The notes under the pieces: model-generated
What the model saw: the letters and a program-made list of their open reading frames with translations, nothing else
What the model was told of the DNA's origin: nothing
Databases searched by the model: none
In this document: piece by piece, positions 61,408 to 64,000 of the stretch
Layout: each line of letters opens with the position of its first letter
Position numbering within the stretch: position 1 is the first letter of the stretch
Position numbers and translations under genes: made by a program
Assembly (NCBI RefSeq): GCF_024029775.1
Contig: NZ_CP097122.1
Location: 1,303,001-1,367,000 of the forward strand
Direction: 5' to 3'
Length of the DNA stretch: 64,000 nucleotides
From: Fructobacillus americanaquae
Lineage (GTDB): Bacteria > Bacillota > Bacilli > Lactobacillales > Lactobacillaceae

Positions 61408-62742
61408 ATGTCAGAGAAGTATTATTTGATCGGGATTAAGGGTACTGGAATGGGACCTCTTGCCCAAATTTTGCATGACCAAGGTAATGAGGTCTTGGGG
61501 TCGGATATTGACCAGTTTACCTATACACAGGCGCCACTTGAGCAGGCAGGCATTAAAATTTTACCTTTTGACGCTCAAAACGTTTTGGATAATCAGGATG
61601 CGACTTTTATCCGTGGTAACGCCTTTGAGGATGACCAGGTTGAAGTTCAGGCCGCATTACAAGCTGGGGTTAAGATGATTTCTTATCCGGAGGCCGTTGC
61701 TAGGCAAATTGACCAGGCCACGACTATTGCGGTCGCTGGGGCTCACGGTAAAACATCAACTACCGGTCTTTTGTCACACGTCTTTAAGAACGTTGCCAAG
61801 ACCTCTTACTTGATTGGGGACGGAACTGGCCACGGTGTGGCAGGTTCTGATTTCTTCGTTTTAGAGGCTGATGAATACCGGCGTCACTTTGCTCCATACC
61901 ATCCGGACTATGCCATTTTGACCAACATTGACTTTGATCATCCGGATTACTACCATGATTTGGCAGATGTTCGCTCGGCTTTTGTTGATTTTGCCAAAGG
62001 TGTTAAAAAGGGCATTGTGGCTTGGGGTGATGATCCAAGTTTGCAGAAGTTGGGAGTTGACGTGTCCGTTTACTATTACGGTGATCAGGCCGGCCGTGAT
62101 GACTTCTTGATTAGCAATGTTAAGAAGACGACTGCTGGCTCAACTTTTTCAGTCAGCTTTAAAGGGCAGGACTTGGGCGAATTTGCGATTCCAATTTTTG
62201 GTCAGCATAACGTCTATAATGCCACAGCGGTCATTGCCGTTGCATACCTGGAAGGTTTGGATTTGGCGAATGTTCGCGCGCACTTGTTGACTTATCCTGG
62301 GGTCAAGCGCCGCTTTTCTGAAAAGAAAGTTCAGGACATTGTCATTATTGATGACTACGCCCACCATCCAACGGAAATTCAAGCGACGATTGATGCTGCT
62401 TGGCAGAAGTACCCAGCAAAGGAAATTGTGGCGGTTTTCCAGCCGCACACATTTACTCGGGTGATTGCTTATAAGGATGAATTTGCCCAGGCTTTGCAGG
62501 CGGCTGATACGGTTTACTTGACGCCAATATTTGGTTCTGCCAGAGAAAGCAAAGGAACAGTTTCTGCCCAAGACATCGCCGATGCTTTGCCAAATGGCGC
62601 TGTTGTCTTGAAGGAAGACGATATATCACCACTGTTGAAACACCGTGACGCTGTTTTGGTCTTTATGGGAGCCGGTGATATTCAAAAGTACGAGTACGCT
62701 TATGAAAAACTGCTTGGCCAAACTTTGCCTGATTTGAATTAA
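61408..62742 (+). CDS. murC: UDP-N-acetylmuramate-L-alanine ligase
   Basis: MurC adds L-Ala to UDP-MurNAc, the first peptide step of peptidoglycan precursor synthesis. The 444-aa Mur ligase has the UDP-binding N-terminal domain (YYLIGIKGTGMGPLAQIL), ATP-binding AGAHGKTSTTG near residue 110, the central DEYRRHF and NIDFDHPDYY metal-site motifs, and the C-terminal DDYAHHPTEI. Start ATG 61408 follows GAGGGGCG. Confidence 0.96.
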   Translation: MSEKYYLIGIKGTGMGPLAQILHDQGNEVLGSDIDQFTYTQAPLEQAGIKILPFDAQNVLDNQDATFIRGNAFEDDQVEVQAALQAGVKMISYPEAVARQIDQATTIAVAGAHGKTSTTGLLSHVFKNVAKTSYLIGDGTGHGVAGSDFFVLEADEYRRHFAPYHPDYAILTNIDFDHPDYYHDLADVRSAFVDFAKGVKKGIVAWGDDPSLQKLGVDVSVYYYGDQAGRDDFLISNVKKTTAGSTFSVSFKGQDLGEFAIPIFGQHNVYNATAVIAVAYLEGLDLANVRAHLLTYPGVKRRFSEKKVQDIVIIDDYAHHPTEIQATIDAAWQKYPAKEIVAVFQPHTFTRVIAYKDEFAQALQAADTVYLTPIFGSARESKGTVSAQDIADALPNGAVVLKEDDISPLLKHRDAVLVFMGAGDIQKYEYAYEKLLGQTLPDLN

Positions 62743-62824
62743 GGGAAGACCCTTTAATCTAAGATTAAGATTTTTTTGTTATCATATAGATAGAAAAATT
62801 GACAATACCAATGGGAGGTATCTG

Positions 62825-63550
62825 ATGGATAATTTTGATATGAACGCTCGCCGCGATGTGACGGGCGCTGATGAAGGCATGAAGTCCTTCTTCCAGCGTG
62901 TTTATGGCTATATGGCAATTGCCTTGGCTGTAACGGCCGTTGCCGGCTATGTCGTTCAACATTTCTTTTTGCAACAAGTTGCCCAACTCTTTTTGGGTAG
63001 CTGGATTGGGATGGCAGCGGTTGTTGTCGTTGAATTGGTCATTGTGGCCATGATTCGCAACGCTTCATTTGCCAATGATCCCTCCAAGGCCTTTGGTCTT
63101 TTGATGGCCTTTTCGGCTGTCCAAGGCTTAACGCTTGGTTTGATTTTGGCTGTTTACACGGTTGCTTCAGTCGGTGCTGCCTTTATTTCAACTGCGGCTT
63201 TGTTTGCCGGTATGGCTGCCTATGGTTATTTTTCAAAGAAGTCAATGGCTTCAATGGGCCCAATCCTCTTTGGCTCACTGATTGGGATCATTGTGGCATC
63301 AGTAATTAATATCTTCATGGGTTCTTCAATCATGCACTTGTTGATTTCAGTGGCAACTGTTATCGTCTTTGCTTTGTACACCGCTTACGACAACAATACA
63401 TTGCGTCGGGTTTATGTTCAATTGTCAGCTAACGGTGCGAGTGAAGCTCAGACAACCGGGTTGGCCGTGTCTGGGGCTTTGATGCTCTACCTTGATTTCA
63501 TGAACATTTTCTACGCTTTGATCCAACTTTTCGGCGATAACCGAAATTAA
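62825..63550 (+). CDS. Bax inhibitor-1/YccA family membrane protein
   Basis: This 241-aa polytopic protein has seven hydrophobic segments in the TMBIM/UPF0005 pattern, with GYMAIALAVTAVAGYVV near residue 30, AVQGLTLGLILAVYT near 98 and the C-terminal YDNNTLRRVY and FMNIFYALIQLFGD with conserved Asp. Family members act as pH-sensitive calcium leak proteins (BsYetJ) or interact with FtsH; the role here is by homology. Start ATG 62825 follows GGGAGGTATCTG. It is monocistronic. Confidence 0.9.
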   Translation: MDNFDMNARRDVTGADEGMKSFFQRVYGYMAIALAVTAVAGYVVQHFFLQQVAQLFLGSWIGMAAVVVVELVIVAMIRNASFANDPSKAFGLLMAFSAVQGLTLGLILAVYTVASVGAAFISTAALFAGMAAYGYFSKKSMASMGPILFGSLIGIIVASVINIFMGSSIMHLLISVATVIVFALYTAYDNNTLRRVYVQLSANGASEAQTTGLAVSGALMLYLDFMNIFYALIQLFGDNRN

Positions 63551-63571
63551 CACGTCAGAAAAACTAACATC

Positions 63572-63594
63572 GCTCGCTTCGGCGAGCTTTTTTT
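63572..63594 (+). terminator. Terminator before polA
   Basis: A 6-bp stem GCTCGC/GCGAGC with a TTCG loop is followed by seven T. Confidence 0.92.
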
Positions 63595-63631
63595 GTGCTA
63601 AACTACAAACAAGTTAAATAAGGACTAACCA

Positions 63632-64000
63632 ATGACTAAAAAACTACTCTTAATTGATGGAAATTCGCTGGCGTTTCGGGCTTTCTACGCGATGTACCAA
63701 CAGCTAGACCGAATGGTAACACCGGAAGGATTACATACCAATGCCCTTGTGGCTTTTAATAACTTTTTAGAATCAATCGTCTTACCAATGCAACCTGACT
63801 ATGCTCTTGTCGCTTGGGATGCTCAATCAGGTAAGGAAACCTTTCGTGGTGATCTTTATGCTGACTATAAGAGTGGTCGGGATAAGACACCGGTTGAATT
63901 TAAGGAACAATTTCCATACCTGCGTGAAATGGTGTTAGCACATGGTCTTCATAACTATGAACAAAATGGTTTGGAAGCAGACGATATCATTGGGACACTA
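63632..64000 (+). CDS. polA: DNA polymerase I, N-terminal part (cut by window end)
   Basis: The frame begins at ATG 63632, after AAGGACTAACC, and runs open to the window edge (123 codons). The visible part is the 5'-3' exonuclease/FEN domain: LLLIDGNSLAFRAFYAM, DYALVAWDA, FRGDLYADYKSGRDKTP and GLEADDIIGTL, containing the acidic metal ligands and the conserved Lys/Arg. Pol I removes RNA primers and fills repair gaps. The polymerase domain lies beyond the window. Confidence 0.96.
   Translation, partial: MTKKLLLIDGNSLAFRAFYAMYQQLDRMVTPEGLHTNALVAFNNFLESIVLPMQPDYALVAWDAQSGKETFRGDLYADYKSGRDKTPVEFKEQFPYLREMVLAHGLHNYEQNGLEADDIIGTL

Noticed and set aside
1-64000. CRISPR arrays, IS elements, prophage modules, toxin-antitoxin or defence systems
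   Set aside because: I looked for regularly spaced repeats, transposase-like frames and known defence domains; none was seen apart from the integrase remnant.

Overview
The window is a 64 kb piece of chromosome from a low-to-mid-GC Firmicute. It is almost certainly a lactic acid bacterium, and a Leuconostocaceae-type genome (Leuconostoc/Fructobacillus/Weissella) is my best guess. The reasons are the PolC-type replicase, GpsB, RecU, RNase J, T-box leuS, class B RNase P RNA, cysteine-free L32, fused amino-acid ABC receptor/permease and the uppS-cdsA-rseP-proS-polC order. The family-level placement is inference. Nearly all of the sequence is core housekeeping DNA. I see no prophage, IS element or CRISPR array. 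The only mobile trace is a broken integrase beside a tRNA-Glu gene.

Layout. 1-6.7 kb: smc (5' end off the window), ftsY, ylxM and ffh, the SRP targeting module. 6.8-12.6 kb: HAD phosphatase, sortase A, ruvA and a deoxynucleoside kinase; then, on the minus strand, mscL, rqcH and rpmF. 12.8-20.4 kb: a DUF1361 membrane protein, infC-rpmI-rplT behind an attenuator leader, an RNase J2-like protein, a TPR-like protein, tuf, a 43-aa protein and a methyltransferase. 20.4-26.5 kb: T-box plus leuS, a lipid/polysaccharide flippase and a YitT protein. 26.6-30.5 kb: a guanine riboswitch and the guanine operon guaB, guaB-like paralogue and guaA. 30.9-39.3 kb: ilvE, recU-ypsA, gpsB, rnpB, glnP-type transporter, a lactonase, AI-2E family permease, trmL and tRNA-Glu. 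39.4-45.7 kb: integrase remnant, manganese catalase, ftsK, and adenine deaminase with a small partner. 46-57 kb: glmS and uppS-cdsA-rseP-proS-polC. 57.3-64 kb: NCS2 purine permease, cold-shock protein, nudF, mtnN, ytpR, murC, a Bax-inhibitor-1-like protein and the start of polA.

The most unusual element is the guanine operon. Its first gene encodes a CBS-less IMP dehydrogenase that keeps the catalytic cysteine loop and the Arg-Tyr flap but has lost the canonical C-terminal GGLR-GMGY / ESHPHD segment. The second gene encodes an IMPDH-fold protein with no catalytic cysteine loop and no flap, but with a near-perfect canonical C-terminus and N-terminal LLVPA strand. This reciprocal loss suggests a duplicated IMPDH that now works as a two-subunit enzyme, ahead of guaA and under a guanine riboswitch. 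Other purine-linked genes (ade, NCS2 permease, deoxynucleoside kinase, mtnN) are also present, so purine salvage and interconversion is a theme of the window.

Regulatory DNA is well preserved. It includes an L20-type leader with mutually exclusive terminator and antiterminator before an infC that appears to start at AUA, a T-box with Leu specifier CUC, tandem tuf promoters, an apparently leaderless csp gene, and two genes (ffh and the NCS2 permease) with a GCCGG-type hairpin between Shine-Dalgarno and start codon. Coordinates of starts were chosen from ribosome-binding sites and family N-termini. Promoters and terminators are by eye.
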